Positions 7,301 to 14,456 of a stretch of DNA of 35,819 nucleotides are shown piece by piece. Source of the stretch: an uncultured Bacilli bacterium (lineage in GTDB: Bacteria > Bacillota_I > Bacilli_A > RF39 > UBA660); assembly GCA_934087065.1 (NCBI GenBank), contig CAKOIS010000010.1, forward strand, positions 1-35,819, read 5' to 3'. Below the pieces are notes generated by a model. That model was given only the letters and a program-made list of their open reading frames with translations, ran no database searches and was not told the DNA's origin. Position numbers and translations under genes: made by a program. Every line of letters starts with the position of its first letter. The stretch's first letter is position 1.

Positions 7301-7735
7301 CTACCTACCTCTTCCTATATTCATTTCTTCTTCGTTATTTTTATAAAAGTTATTTATCATATTTGATAAATATTCTCTTTCATGATATTTACTTTTAAAT
7401 TCACTTTCAGTAATAGCTATTTTAGCCAAAAACTCTTGATAATCTTTAATTTTTAAGTCTTCTTTATATTTATTAAAGATACTGCTTTTTAGTTTTTCTA
7501 TTTCTCCCAAGCATGCTTTAACACCATCGCTTGACTCGTCATCACTAATAAGAAAGTTATATATTTTTTTATAGCAAGCTTTTAATTTTTTACTAACTTG
7601 TTTTTTTGCATAGTTAGCTTTTAATTCAGAACTTACAATTGTAGCTTTTCCTTTTTTAGTATTACACTTTAAACCTTCAATATTACCAGCATTTACTAGT
7701 TTTACATTTTTTTTATTTTTATCTATCTTATACAT
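7301..7735 (-). CDS. hypothetical protein in the trmD operon
   Basis: 144 residues, strongly basic N-terminus (MYKIDKNKKNVKLVNAG), then mostly helical, with cysteines at about 24, 54 and 75 and no hydrophobic segment. No family recognised. It begins 8 nt after trmD and is followed after 1 nt by the membrane protein at 6073, so the two probably work together or are at least co-expressed. Confidence 0.65.
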   Translation of the reverse strand: MYKIDKNKKNVKLVNAGNIEGLKCNTKKGKATIVSSELKANYAKKQVSKKLKACYKKIYNFLISDDESSDGVKACLGEIEKLKSSIFNKYKEDLKIKDYQEFLAKIAITESEFKSKYHEREYLSNMINNFYKNNEEEMNIGRGR

Positions 7736-7743
7736 AAACCCAC

Positions 7744-8406
7744 CTACTTTATCAAATCAGGCCTTTTTTCTTTAGTTAACCTAATTCTTTCACTTTCTCT
7801 ATATTCTTTAATTTTTTTATGGTCTCCACTTACTAAAACTTCAGGCACTTTTAAACCACGATATTCTTGAGGTTTAGTATATACTGGATAATCTAGCAAG
7901 TTATCTGTAAAACTTTCGCTTTCTAAACTACTTTCAGTAATAACTCCAGGAATAAGTCTAATCACTGAGTCAGCTATAGCCATTGCAGGTATTTCTCCAC
8001 CAGTAAGCACAAAATCTCCGATACTTACTTCTTCATCTACTATAGTTTTAATTCTCTCATCAAACCCTTCATAATGTCCACATAGAAGAATTAAATGTTT
8101 TAACTTACTATATCTTATAGCTTCACTTTCATTGTAAGTTTTCCCAGAAGGTGTTAGCATGACAACAATAGACTCACTAGTTTTAACGCTTTCAATAGCC
8201 TTAAATACTGGGTCACACATCAAAACCATGCCACCACCGCCACCATATGGAGTATCATCTACTTGGTTATTGTTAAGTGTACTAAAGTCTCTTATATTTA
8301 TTAAGTTTACTGTTACTTTCTCGCTTTCAATTGCGCGTTTAATAATGCTTTCATTTAGCATCTCTTTAAACATATCTGGAAACAAAGTGAGTATATCTAT
8401 TCTCAT
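7744..8406 (-). CDS. trmD: tRNA (guanine37-N1)-methyltransferase
   Basis: Methylates G37 next to the anticodon using SAM, which prevents +1 frameshifting. SPOUT-fold trefoil-knot hallmarks are visible: MRIDILTLFPDMF, DDTPYGGGGGMVLM, LLCGHYEGFDERI, and EVSIGDFVLTGGEIPAMAI. 220 residues, within the family range. It overlaps the rimM stop by 4 nt (ATGA), giving translational coupling in the usual rimM-trmD order. Confidence 0.97.
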   Translation of the reverse strand: MRIDILTLFPDMFKEMLNESIIKRAIESEKVTVNLINIRDFSTLNNNQVDDTPYGGGGGMVLMCDPVFKAIESVKTSESIVVMLTPSGKTYNESEAIRYSKLKHLILLCGHYEGFDERIKTIVDEEVSIGDFVLTGGEIPAMAIADSVIRLIPGVITESSLESESFTDNLLDYPVYTKPQEYRGLKVPEVLVSGDHKKIKEYRESERIRLTKEKRPDLIK

Positions 8407-8891
8407 AACAAACCCTCCATATTTTTAAGTATTAATTCTTTTTTAGTAACATCAAGACTACTAATGAACTCCTTATTAAAAGGTACATACTTAGTACCAA
8501 TAAGCATTAATTTATACCCATTATTGTCTATAATATCTTTAACTTTACCTATAAGCACACCTTCATAATAAGCATTCATTCCTATATAATCACTATCTAG
8601 TATCGAGTTGTTGTCTAGTGCAAGGTCAGGTTTTAAGACATACACTAACTTATTTTTAAACTTTAGTACATCATTAATATAGTTATACTCTTTAAAAGTA
8701 ACCATATCAAACACTTTGTGATGCCTATAAGAGTTAACTGTAACTTTTTCTTTGTTTTCACCTATATAGAAATTCATACCGGCTACAAAAACTTTATCTT
8801 TGTATTCAAAATTACTAAGTATTTTTACTTCTCCTTTAATTCCATGAGTATTAACAAGTTTTCCTATATATACATATTCCATACTTTTCAC
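8403..8891 (-). CDS. rimM: 16S rRNA processing protein RimM
   Basis: Helps mature the head of the 30S subunit and binds S19. 162 residues: N-terminal beta-barrel (YVYIGKLVNTHGIKGEVKI, then TVNSYRHHKVFDMVTFKEY) and the C-terminal PRC-barrel with DYIGMNAYYEGVLIGKVKDI and YVPFNKEFI near the end. It overlaps both neighbours by 4 nt. Confidence 0.94.
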   Translation of the reverse strand: MKSMEYVYIGKLVNTHGIKGEVKILSNFEYKDKVFVAGMNFYIGENKEKVTVNSYRHHKVFDMVTFKEYNYINDVLKFKNKLVYVLKPDLALDNNSILDSDYIGMNAYYEGVLIGKVKDIIDNNGYKLMLIGTKYVPFNKEFISSLDVTKKELILKNMEGLL

Positions 8892-9607
8892 CTAAACTTA
8901 TACATTATTATACCACCAGTAACCGAAACATTCAAACTTTCACATTTATCGTTCATAGGTATATTTATTCCGTAGTCAGCTTCTTTTTTAATATAGTCAC
9001 TTATTCCTTTACCTTCACTTCCTAAAACAAGTGCGTAGTCTTTAATATCAGCATCATCTAAATTAATACTTCCATACATATCAGCATAATATACTTTAAT
9101 ACCCATTTCGTGTATCTTTTCTATTGCTTCAGATAAAGGCATTACTACTATATTCATGTTAAATATTGTTCCTTCAGTACTTCTTATTAGCTTATCGTTA
9201 TATATGTTAACCGACTCTGGGCTCATCACTATAGTACTTACATTAAATGCAAGGGCACTTCTTATTATAGTACCAACATTTCCTGGGTCTTGTACGTTAT
9301 CAAGTAGAACTATTTTATTTCCGATGATATTCTCATTTTTAACAAGCTTTACTACTCCCATTATATTAGGTACACTTTTAAGTAAACTAATTTTCTTTAT
9401 ACACTTTTTACTTACTAAAGTAGTTTTAACATCATATATAATGTTACAAGTATTATCCATAATTACTTCAAGTAAACGCCCACTTTTATAAGCTTCTTCC
9501 ACTAAATGAGCCCCTTCTACAATAAACATATTATTTTCTAGAATATATTTTTTCTCTCTTAATTTCTTATAAAAAATTATTTTCTCATTATTTACACTAT
9601 CTATCAT
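8888..9607 (-). CDS. TrmH/SpoU-family RNA 2'-O-methyltransferase
   Basis: SAM-dependent ribose methylase of tRNA or 23S rRNA. Residues 1 to ~90 are the substrate-binding part (KLREKKYILENNMFIVEGAHLV); the SPOUT domain carries the three motifs LLDNVQDPGNVGTIIRSA (~103-120), LVLGSEGKGIS (~194-204) and IPMNDKCESLNVSVTGGIIMY (key residues N, S-L-N-V-S). 239 residues, similar to YsgA/RlmB-like proteins. Target base not predictable. Translationally coupled to rimM, 2 nt after the peptidase gene at 9610. Confidence 0.9.
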   Translation of the reverse strand: MIDSVNNEKIIFYKKLREKKYILENNMFIVEGAHLVEEAYKSGRLLEVIMDNTCNIIYDVKTTLVSKKCIKKISLLKSVPNIMGVVKLVKNENIIGNKIVLLDNVQDPGNVGTIIRSALAFNVSTIVMSPESVNIYNDKLIRSTEGTIFNMNIVVMPLSEAIEKIHEMGIKVYYADMYGSINLDDADIKDYALVLGSEGKGISDYIKKEADYGINIPMNDKCESLNVSVTGGIIMYKFR

Positions 9608-9609
9608 AA

Positions 9610-10248
9610 TTACTCCTTTAAATGCATCTTATTAATTTTATAGTTGGGTTTATAAAACTCAACAGTATTCCAAAATTCTTTACTATGGTCAAAATGTATA
9701 AAATGCACTAGTTCATGTACAATGACATAATCGATGTCGTCCACGTCATACTTTATTAATTCACTATTTAAAGTGATTAATTTCTTACTCTTATTACAGT
9801 ATCCCCATTTTCTAACCATCTTTCTTATATTAACTATTGGATACGGAATAGTATCATTTTCCATTTTATCATACACTATTTTTACTCTTTCAGTTAAAAA
9901 TCTTTTGCTTTCTTTTTTTAAAAAAAGGTCTAAATCGCTTTCTTTTTTAGTATATATATAGTCTTCCACTATTTTAGGACTTTTTATGGTATTTAGTAAG
10001 ACCACCTTATATTCTTTACCTAAATAAAAGAACTTACTATTTTTAACTTCTCTTTTTAAGCTTGACATATACATCTTTACAACATAGTCATAATTTTTTT
10101 CTATTAAATCTCGTATATACTTATCACTAGTTAATATATTAGTTGTAACATACACCTTTAAATCTTGTTTAACTCTTATATAGGTATTCTTGATTTTTTT
10201 TCTAATTATAACTACTTCAACATTTTTTCCATCAATTAATACTGTCAT
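9610..10248 (-). CDS. YgjP-type (M48-like, DUF45) metallopeptidase
   Basis: 212 residues, cytosolic. The zinc site HELVHFIHFDHSKEFW lies at about 170-185 (H-E-x-x-H then a third His), preceded by the family block WGYCNKSKKLITLN. The N-terminal half is a Lys-rich beta domain (VIIRKKIKNTYIRVKQD). Function in cells is not well known for the family. First gene of the modification operon. No SD precedes the ATG; TGG-TAAAAT ends six nt before it, suggesting a leaderless mRNA. Confidence 0.85.
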   Translation of the reverse strand: MTVLIDGKNVEVVIIRKKIKNTYIRVKQDLKVYVTTNILTSDKYIRDLIEKNYDYVVKMYMSSLKREVKNSKFFYLGKEYKVVLLNTIKSPKIVEDYIYTKKESDLDLFLKKESKRFLTERVKIVYDKMENDTIPYPIVNIRKMVRKWGYCNKSKKLITLNSELIKYDVDDIDYVIVHELVHFIHFDHSKEFWNTVEFYKPNYKINKMHLKE

Positions 10249-10254
10249 GATTTA

Positions 10255-10260
10255 ATTTTA
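10255..10260 (-). promoter_or_regulatory. extended -10 placing the start codon at about +1
   Basis: TGG-TAAAAT ends six nt before the ATG at 10248, with no SD between and only a poor -35 upstream. One of four such cases in this window. Confidence 0.5.
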
Positions 10261-10274
10261 CCATAGAATAAAGC

Positions 10275-10299
10275 AAAAAGAAACCCCATTATAGGGGGG
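10275..10299 (-). terminator. C-rich/G-rich hairpin with T-rich tail
   Basis: Minus strand CCCC-TATAAT-GGGG then TTTCTTTTT. It could end the small RNA made from 10384-10412 or any transcript reading from recO. The loop itself is TATAAT, so a -10 element is an alternative reading. Confidence 0.45.
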
Positions 10300-10328
10300 A
10301 CTTAAATAAATTTAATGCTAAAGAAATG

Positions 10329-10379
10329 GAGATCGTCACCCGATCCAAAATTTAAGGCGGATCAAGAACAACCTCGCGT
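10329..10379 (-). ncRNA. structured small RNA, copy 1 (upstream of toxin gene)
   Basis: Starts about +1 of the promoter at 10384-10412. From 10375 downward: 8-bp outer stem GAGGUUGU/ACGAUCUC, internal loop UC/GUG, 7-bp inner stem UUGAUCC/GGAUCGG, 12-nt loop GCCUUAAAUUUU, 47 nt in all. Copy 2 at 11124-11170 has exactly the same segment lengths, the same internal loop and nearly the same inner stem, but a different outer-stem sequence that still pairs. 28 of 35 core positions are identical. The RNA family is unknown to me. Confidence 0.72.
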
Positions 10380-10383
10380 AAAT

Positions 10384-10412
10384 AATATAATATATTTTTA
10401 ACTTAAAGTCAA
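10384..10412 (-). promoter_or_regulatory. promoter of small RNA copy 1
   Basis: -35 TTGACT (10407-10412), exactly 17 nt, -10 TATATT (10384-10389), reading leftward; the hairpin begins nine nt after the -10. Confidence 0.75.
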
Positions 10413-10434
10413 CAAAAATTAAATTAATGCATTT

Positions 10435-10463
10435 TGTGGATAACCACAGATTTTGAAAATCTG
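10435..10463. repeat. DnaA-box-like site plus 17-bp palindrome
   Basis: TGTGGATAA (10435-10443, inverse of TTATCCACA) is followed by CAGATTTT-G-AAAATCTG (10447-10463), a perfect palindrome. A related arrangement (TTATCCACAG then TTTTGAAAAT) lies at 20631. The 10249-10612 gap otherwise holds the two RNA/promoter elements and the toxin promoter; I see no gene on either strand in it. Confidence 0.5.
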
Positions 10464-10553
10464 CAGTTGATAACCATATTTCTTGTATTTCTTTTAGTAC
10501 ATTTGTAGTTTTTAAAATACAAAACCCTATACAAATTTTAAAAATTGGTTCGT

Positions 10554-10582
10554 TTGACATCTTTTCAGTATTATGATACATT
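10554..10582 (+). promoter_or_regulatory. promoter of the tRNase toxin gene
   Basis: -35 TTGACA (10554-10559), 17 nt, extended -10 TGA-TACATT (10577-10582). The transcript would start near 10589 and have a ~24-nt leader with GCCAAAGAAAGGAAAG as SD region. Confidence 0.78.
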
Positions 10583-10612
10583 AAACGAAAAGCCAAAGAA
10601 AGGAAAGAATAT

Positions 10613-11131
10613 ATGCAAGAAACAGTGGTAAAAAAGATATTTAGAGACGACACCAGGCTATGGTTAGAAACAAGCACACCAAATAATCATAATGTAGAGA
10701 TAAGAAACTTCATTACAAAAGATGGTGTAACATATATAGTTGATGGTAAAAGTGTAACATTTGATATATCAAATAAAGAATTAAAAATAGCAGCATGGTT
10801 AGAGAGAAAGTTTGGTGGTAGTATATTCCTGTTACCAAAAGTTAATACACCAGATAATATACAAACAGCTGACTATTTATTTAGAGGGGAATACTGGGAC
10901 TTAAAAGAAATCACTGGTAATGGCAAGCATACAATTGACTCCAATATAAAAAATAGAAAAAAACAGGCTAGTAACTTTATAATAGATATTACAAAAAGCG
11001 AAATGTCATTTTCTGAAGCAATTAAACAAATTAAAACAATTTTTATAAGTAAAGATAGAAAATGGGTTGATAAAATTATATTAAAAAAGCGTGGTTTGAC
11101 AAAAGTATATGTAAAAGAAAAAGGGAACTGA
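10613..11131 (+). CDS. stand-alone CdiA-CT-like tRNA nuclease toxin
   Basis: 172 residues. The C-terminal ~100 match the tRNase domain found at the C-end of CdiA contact-inhibition toxins and at the end of many phage or ICE proteins: QTADYLFRGEYWDLKEITG at about 84-102 (D87, and D96-x-K98 as a PD-(D/E)xK-like core), GKHTID (H106), QASNFIIDIT, and a final WVDKIILKKRGLTKVYVK strand pair. The first ~55 residues are a short beta-rich lead (RDDTRLWLETSTPNNHNVEI), and there is no secretion or delivery module, so it acts inside the cell or is a captured cassette. No immunity gene lies next to it; two small-RNA units flank it on the other strand, one overlapping its last codons. It is the only plus-strand gene between 3.3 and 35.8 kb, inserted between the peptidase gene and recO. 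Confidence 0.82.
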   Translation: MQETVVKKIFRDDTRLWLETSTPNNHNVEIRNFITKDGVTYIVDGKSVTFDISNKELKIAAWLERKFGGSIFLLPKVNTPDNIQTADYLFRGEYWDLKEITGNGKHTIDSNIKNRKKQASNFIIDITKSEMSFSEAIKQIKTIFISKDRKWVDKIILKKRGLTKVYVKEKGN

Positions 11132-11172
11132 CACCCAATCCAAGCTTTATGACGGATCAAGACCAGTTCCAT
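11113..11172 (-). ncRNA. structured small RNA, copy 2 (antisense to the 3' end of the toxin gene)
   Basis: About 55-60 nt, starting two nt before the hairpin. From 11170 downward: outer stem GGAACUGG/UCAGUUCC (8 bp, last a G-U), internal loop UC/GUG, inner stem UUGAUCC/GGAUUGG (7 bp), 12-nt loop GUCAUAAAGCUU, then the tail CTTTTTCTTTT, which makes it an intrinsic terminator as well. The outer stem and tail lie on the last codons and stop of the toxin gene. Same architecture as copy 1 at 10329. Confidence 0.75.
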
Positions 11173-11178
11173 GGTATA

Positions 11179-11207
11179 AATATACTATAAAATTAACCAA
11201 TTGTCAA
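11179..11207 (-). promoter_or_regulatory. promoter of small RNA copy 2
   Basis: -35 TTGACA (11202-11207), 17 nt, -10 TATATT (11179-11184). A near-consensus promoter whose only possible product before the hairpin/T-tract is the small RNA. Confidence 0.8.
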
Positions 11208-11227
11208 CTGTTTTTAAACTTTTTCAG

Positions 11228-11953
11228 TTATTTAACTTTGTCTATAAAGTTCTTACTTTTTAGGTAAAGACCTGTGTATTCTTTATAGTAAATATTTAGA
11301 AATCTATCTATTTCATCTATGGTATTCTTTTTTATATTTAGTTCACTTATTTTGTTTATGTCAATATAGTAATATGCTTTAAACATTTTTAAAGTGGCAG
11401 CATCTATGTCTTTTAGGTTACCTTTATGAAATGCACAGACATATCCACCTTTATTTATAGACATAGATACAACGCTTGTTAAACCACATACACTGCACCC
11501 GTCTAAGTTTAGTCCTACACCCAAGAATGTTAAATACTTTATTTCTACTATGTTTGTGATTATTTTAGGGTCTAACCCATCATTTATTTTTAAAAGCGCA
11601 CTTATTAGTATATCATATATTTCAGGGTCGTTGTTTTCTTTATATACGTTTTTAGCTAGGTCACACAAGTAACTCATGTAACTAAATTTAACTATATCAC
11701 TTTTAATATTTAGAAAATAATCTATCACATCTGCACTTATTAAAGTACCTAGTTTTCCTTCTTTATAGTATAAATGAAAATTAGCATATATGAAGTTGTT
11801 ACTTACTACTCTAAGTTTACTTTTTTCACTAAGTGCACCTTTACAGATAACTCCAATTATTCCTTTTTCTTTAGTTAGAATATTTATTATTTTAGAGTTT
11901 TCTCCATATTTAAGAGTATTTACAACAATTCCAGTTATGCTAATTACTTCCAT
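11228..11953 (-). CDS. recO: DNA repair protein RecO
   Basis: Recombination mediator that with RecR loads RecA on SSB-coated DNA. 241 residues: N-terminal OB fold (ITGIVVNTLKYGENSKIINILT, split: GIVVNTLKYGENSKI then ILTKEKGIIGVICKGA), helical middle, and the zinc-binding part with C157 and C160 (DGCSVCG) and a later Cys near 179. The family usually has four Cys; three are seen. It starts one nt after yqzL in the era-yqzL-recO order. Confidence 0.92.
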   Translation of the reverse strand: MEVISITGIVVNTLKYGENSKIINILTKEKGIIGVICKGALSEKSKLRVVSNNFIYANFHLYYKEGKLGTLISADVIDYFLNIKSDIVKFSYMSYLCDLAKNVYKENNDPEIYDILISALLKINDGLDPKIITNIVEIKYLTFLGVGLNLDGCSVCGLTSVVSMSINKGGYVCAFHKGNLKDIDAATLKMFKAYYYIDINKISELNIKKNTIDEIDRFLNIYYKEYTGLYLKSKNFIDKVK

Positions 11954-11954
11954 T

Positions 11955-12035
11955 TTATTTACCTTTCTTATAGTTTAAGTAGTCTATTATTTTACCACTT
12001 TCTTTAAACTTATTCCAAGCTTCTTTTTTATTCAT
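11955..12035 (-). CDS. yqzL: YqzL-like small protein
   Basis: 26 residues, MNKKEAWNKFKESGKIIDYL then NYKKGK. It matches the YqzL pattern (aromatic W near residue 7, xxxxGxIxxYLxYK) and the known position just before recO. SD AGGTGAT precedes the ATG. The stop is separated from the recO ATG by one base, so the two are coupled. Function in the family is unknown. Confidence 0.75.
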   Translation of the reverse strand: MNKKEAWNKFKESGKIIDYLNYKKGK

Positions 12036-12082
12036 TTCTTATCACCTAATTAATATTGTGATAATTTTTATTTTTTTATACA

Positions 12083-12964
12083 TTAATATTCATTAAAACC
12101 TAATTCGTTAAGATATTTTTCTTTGTCTCTCCATTTTTTTAGTGTTTTTACATAAAGTTCTAGGTATACTTGTTTTTTTAGTAATAGTTCCATGTCTTTT
12201 CTTGCTTTCATACCTATTTCTTTTAACATAAGGCCTTTTTTGCCTATGATTATCTTTTTAAGAGCGTCTCTATCTACTATTATGTCAACGTATACATTTA
12301 TAGTTTTGTCGTCTTCTGTTATGTCACTTAGTACACAGTGGACTGAATGTGGTACTTCTTCGTCAGTTAGTTCTAGTACTTTTTCTCTTACTATTTCAGT
12401 AAGTCTTTTTTCTATAGGCTCTGAAGTTACTTCTTCATCTGGGAAGTATTTTACTGTGTCTGTTAAGTATTTACTTATTACTTCAATAAGCCTAGAAACA
12501 TTGTCCCCAGTTTCAGCACTTATTGGTACTATGTCACTAAAATTATATACGTCTTTTACTTCGTCTATCTTTTTTAAAATTTGCTCATTAGTCATTCTAT
12601 CTATTTTGTTAAGAGCTAAAATAACAGGTTTTTCAAGTAACTTCATTTTATCTATTACGAATGCGTCGCCCTTGCCTAGTTTTTCAGTAGCGTCCATTAC
12701 GAGTACTAAAGCGTCAGCGTCATATGTGCTATAGTATGCTTGACTATTAAGTTTGTTACCTAGTTTGTGTAGTGGCTTGTGTATTCCAGGAGTGTCTATC
12801 AAAATTATTTGAGTATCTTCATCAGTGTAAACTCCTTGAATTAGACTTCTAGTTGTACCTTGTTTGTCACTTACTATTGCTATTTTTTCTCCCACTATTT
12901 TATTTATAAGCGTGCTTTTCCCTACATTTGGACGCCCGACTATACTTACAAAACCACTTCTCAC
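12083..12964 (-). CDS. era: GTPase Era
   Basis: Binds the 3' end of 16S rRNA and couples 30S maturation to growth. G1 GRPNVGKSTL at about 10-19, G2 region DKQGTTR, G3 DTPGI at about 57-61, G4 NKID at about 118-121, G5 SAETG; the C-terminal KH domain contains IIIGKKGLMLKEIG at about 238-251. 293 residues, normal. Its ATG overlaps the cdd stop by 4 nt. Confidence 0.97.
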   Translation of the reverse strand: MRSGFVSIVGRPNVGKSTLINKIVGEKIAIVSDKQGTTRSLIQGVYTDEDTQIILIDTPGIHKPLHKLGNKLNSQAYYSTYDADALVLVMDATEKLGKGDAFVIDKMKLLEKPVILALNKIDRMTNEQILKKIDEVKDVYNFSDIVPISAETGDNVSRLIEVISKYLTDTVKYFPDEEVTSEPIEKRLTEIVREKVLELTDEEVPHSVHCVLSDITEDDKTINVYVDIIVDRDALKKIIIGKKGLMLKEIGMKARKDMELLLKKQVYLELYVKTLKKWRDKEKYLNELGFNEY

Positions 12965-13341
12965 ATTAAATCTCCTTTACTAAAAATTTTTGTCATTACT
13001 TCTTTAAATGATAAGACTTCCATGTCTCCTTTTGTGTTCATTATGTTAAATAATACTTTGTCGTCAAAGAATTCTAGCATAGTTTGTTTACATAAGTTAC
13101 ATGGATATGCAATGCTATCTAAGTCTGTCATTAAATATAATGCAGAGAATTCTCTTTCTCCAGCTGCAATTGCAGAATTTATAGCGTTTCTTTCAGCACA
13201 TATAGTTGCACCGTAACTTGCGTTTTCTACGTTTACTCCACTATAAAAGTTACCACTTTTTGTTTCAACTATGCACGCAAAATGTGCGTTGCTGTAAGGT
13301 GCATAGCTGTTTTTTATTAAACTTGTTAATTTTTCTTTCAT
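12961..13341 (-). CDS. cdd: cytidine deaminase
   Basis: Zn enzyme of pyrimidine salvage, cytidine to uridine. Motifs: SYAPYSNAHFACIVE near the start, then CAERNAI (zinc Cys and catalytic Glu) and PCNLCKQ (PCxxC zinc pair). 126 residues, tetrameric small class. Conserved ybeY-cdd-era position, 2 nt after ybeY. Confidence 0.95.
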   Translation of the reverse strand: MKEKLTSLIKNSYAPYSNAHFACIVETKSGNFYSGVNVENASYGATICAERNAINSAIAAGEREFSALYLMTDLDSIAYPCNLCKQTMLEFFDDKVLFNIMNTKGDMEVLSFKEVMTKIFSKGDLM

Positions 13342-13343
13342 AT

Positions 13344-13781
13344 TTACCTCTCTATATTTAAACTACTTAATATTTCTTCTTGTAAGCCAAACATTTCTGT
13401 TTCGTCTTCTTTCGTCATATGGTCATATCCTAGTAAATGTAGTAAACCATGTGTTAGTAAGAAACACAACTCTCTTTTAAATGAATGATTATATTCTATT
13501 GCTTGAGTGTGTGCTTTTTCTAGACTTATATAAATTTCACCTAAGTCAGTTATGTTATTTGGGTTAGTCTCTTCATCTAAAAACGCAAAACTTATAACAT
13601 CAGTAGGTCTATCTATACCTCTATAAGTTTTATTTATTTCATGAATACGCTCGTTATCAGTTAAAACTATGCTTACAATAGAGTTTTCAACACCTAAGTA
13701 TTCACTTACTTTATTTATTACACTTTCTAAATCTTTTTCATTAACTTTTTCATCAGTTAAATTAGTTATTTGATAATTCAT
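13344..13781 (-). CDS. ybeY: endoribonuclease YbeY (rRNA maturation)
   Basis: 145 residues with the zinc motif HGLLHLLGYDH at about 115-125 (H-G-x-x-H-x5-H pattern) and the upstream block NKTYRGIDRPTDVISFAF. Acts on the 3' end of 16S rRNA and in 70S quality control. First gene of the ybeY-cdd-era-yqzL-recO operon; strong promoter just upstream. Confidence 0.95.
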   Translation of the reverse strand: MNYQITNLTDEKVNEKDLESVINKVSEYLGVENSIVSIVLTDNERIHEINKTYRGIDRPTDVISFAFLDEETNPNNITDLGEIYISLEKAHTQAIEYNHSFKRELCFLLTHGLLHLLGYDHMTKEDETEMFGLQEEILSSLNIER

Positions 13782-13803
13782 ATTTCACTTTCCTTACATA
13801 TTA

Positions 13804-13832
13804 ATTGTATCATTATTTACTACATTTGTCCA
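13804..13832 (-). promoter_or_regulatory. promoter of ybeY-cdd-era-yqzL-recO
   Basis: -35 TGGACA (13827-13832), 17 nt, extended -10 TGA-TACAAT (13804-13809). Confidence 0.65.
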
Positions 13833-13838
13833 TTATAA

Positions 13839-13861
13839 AAGATAACATGATATGTTATCTT
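13839..13861 (-). terminator. terminator after the tsf operon
   Basis: AAGATAACAT / ATGTTATCTT (10 bp, 3-nt loop), followed by a weak T-run TTAT. It overlaps the stop of the gene at 13860 and precedes the ybeY promoter. Confidence 0.7.
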
Positions 13862-14456
13862 AACTAAATTTTCCACTTACAAGTAAGTTTATACCTTTAG
13901 AATATATTTCTTTTAAATCATCGTCTTCCAGTGAAGAGTCATAAATATAATGACTAAATATAATCTTACCATTTTTTATAAACATTACCATTGGAGTGTA
14001 TATTTTTTTGTATCCAGTGTCTATTATATTGTTGTCACTATCTTCTAGAGTGTATTTTTCAGTGTAAGAACCTAGTTTTTCTAAAAGTGTTTCATAATCT
14101 TTAGTACTTTTTTGTTTAACAATTACTTCTTCTTCATCAGAACTTAACTCTAGAACCAGTTCGTCGTTTTTAACATTATATATATAGAAATTTTCTTTTA
14201 CTTTTAAGTCAAGTAATATATTTAAAAGTCTACTACTGTCAGCTTTATCATGGGTAATTAGTATTACACCAGACTTGCTATTTAATACGCTTGTTAATTC
14301 ACTTGCAGTCACATTTGTAATTATTTTATCATTTTGCACGACTAAGTCGTTTGTGTTAGATTTATTTAAATCTAGGTATGTTATAAGGGCAAAAAAGAAG
14401 CCTATAAGAATATACAGGCTTCCTTTTAGATATTTGTTTTTCTTAATTTTACGCAT
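13860..14456 (-). CDS. membrane-anchored thioredoxin-fold-like protein without CxxC
   Basis: 198 residues: basic N-terminus, one membrane helix at about 11-28 (LKGSLYILIGFFFALITYL), then an extracytoplasmic domain. The end of the domain (YTPMVMFIKNGKIIFSHYI at about 155-173) looks like the cis-Pro strand of thioredoxins (TPxxxxFxNGK), and GVILITHDKADSS occupies the place of the active-site strand, but no Cys is present at all, so it cannot be a redox enzyme. Its ATG overlaps the tsf stop by 8 nt. Confidence 0.65.
   Translation of the reverse strand: MRKIKKNKYLKGSLYILIGFFFALITYLDLNKSNTNDLVVQNDKIITNVTASELTSVLNSKSGVILITHDKADSSRLLNILLDLKVKENFYIYNVKNDELVLELSSDEEEVIVKQKSTKDYETLLEKLGSYTEKYTLEDSDNNIIDTGYKKIYTPMVMFIKNGKIIFSHYIYDSSLEDDDLKEIYSKGINLLVSGKFS

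Noticed and set aside
10336..10677. 113-residue minus-strand ORF overlapping the toxin start
   Set aside because: No SD, unlike proteins, covers promoters and the small RNA; a shadow of the plus-strand gene and AT-rich gap.
10329..11131. Classical type III toxin-antitoxin (ToxIN type)
   Set aside because: No tandem ToxI repeats, RNA on the opposite strand, and the protein is a CdiA-CT-like nuclease rather than ToxN.
10329..11172. The two similar hairpins as terminal repeats or target duplications of a transposon
   Set aside because: They are in direct orientation, 80 percent identical rather than exact, each with a promoter, and the outer stems covary; no transposase is present.
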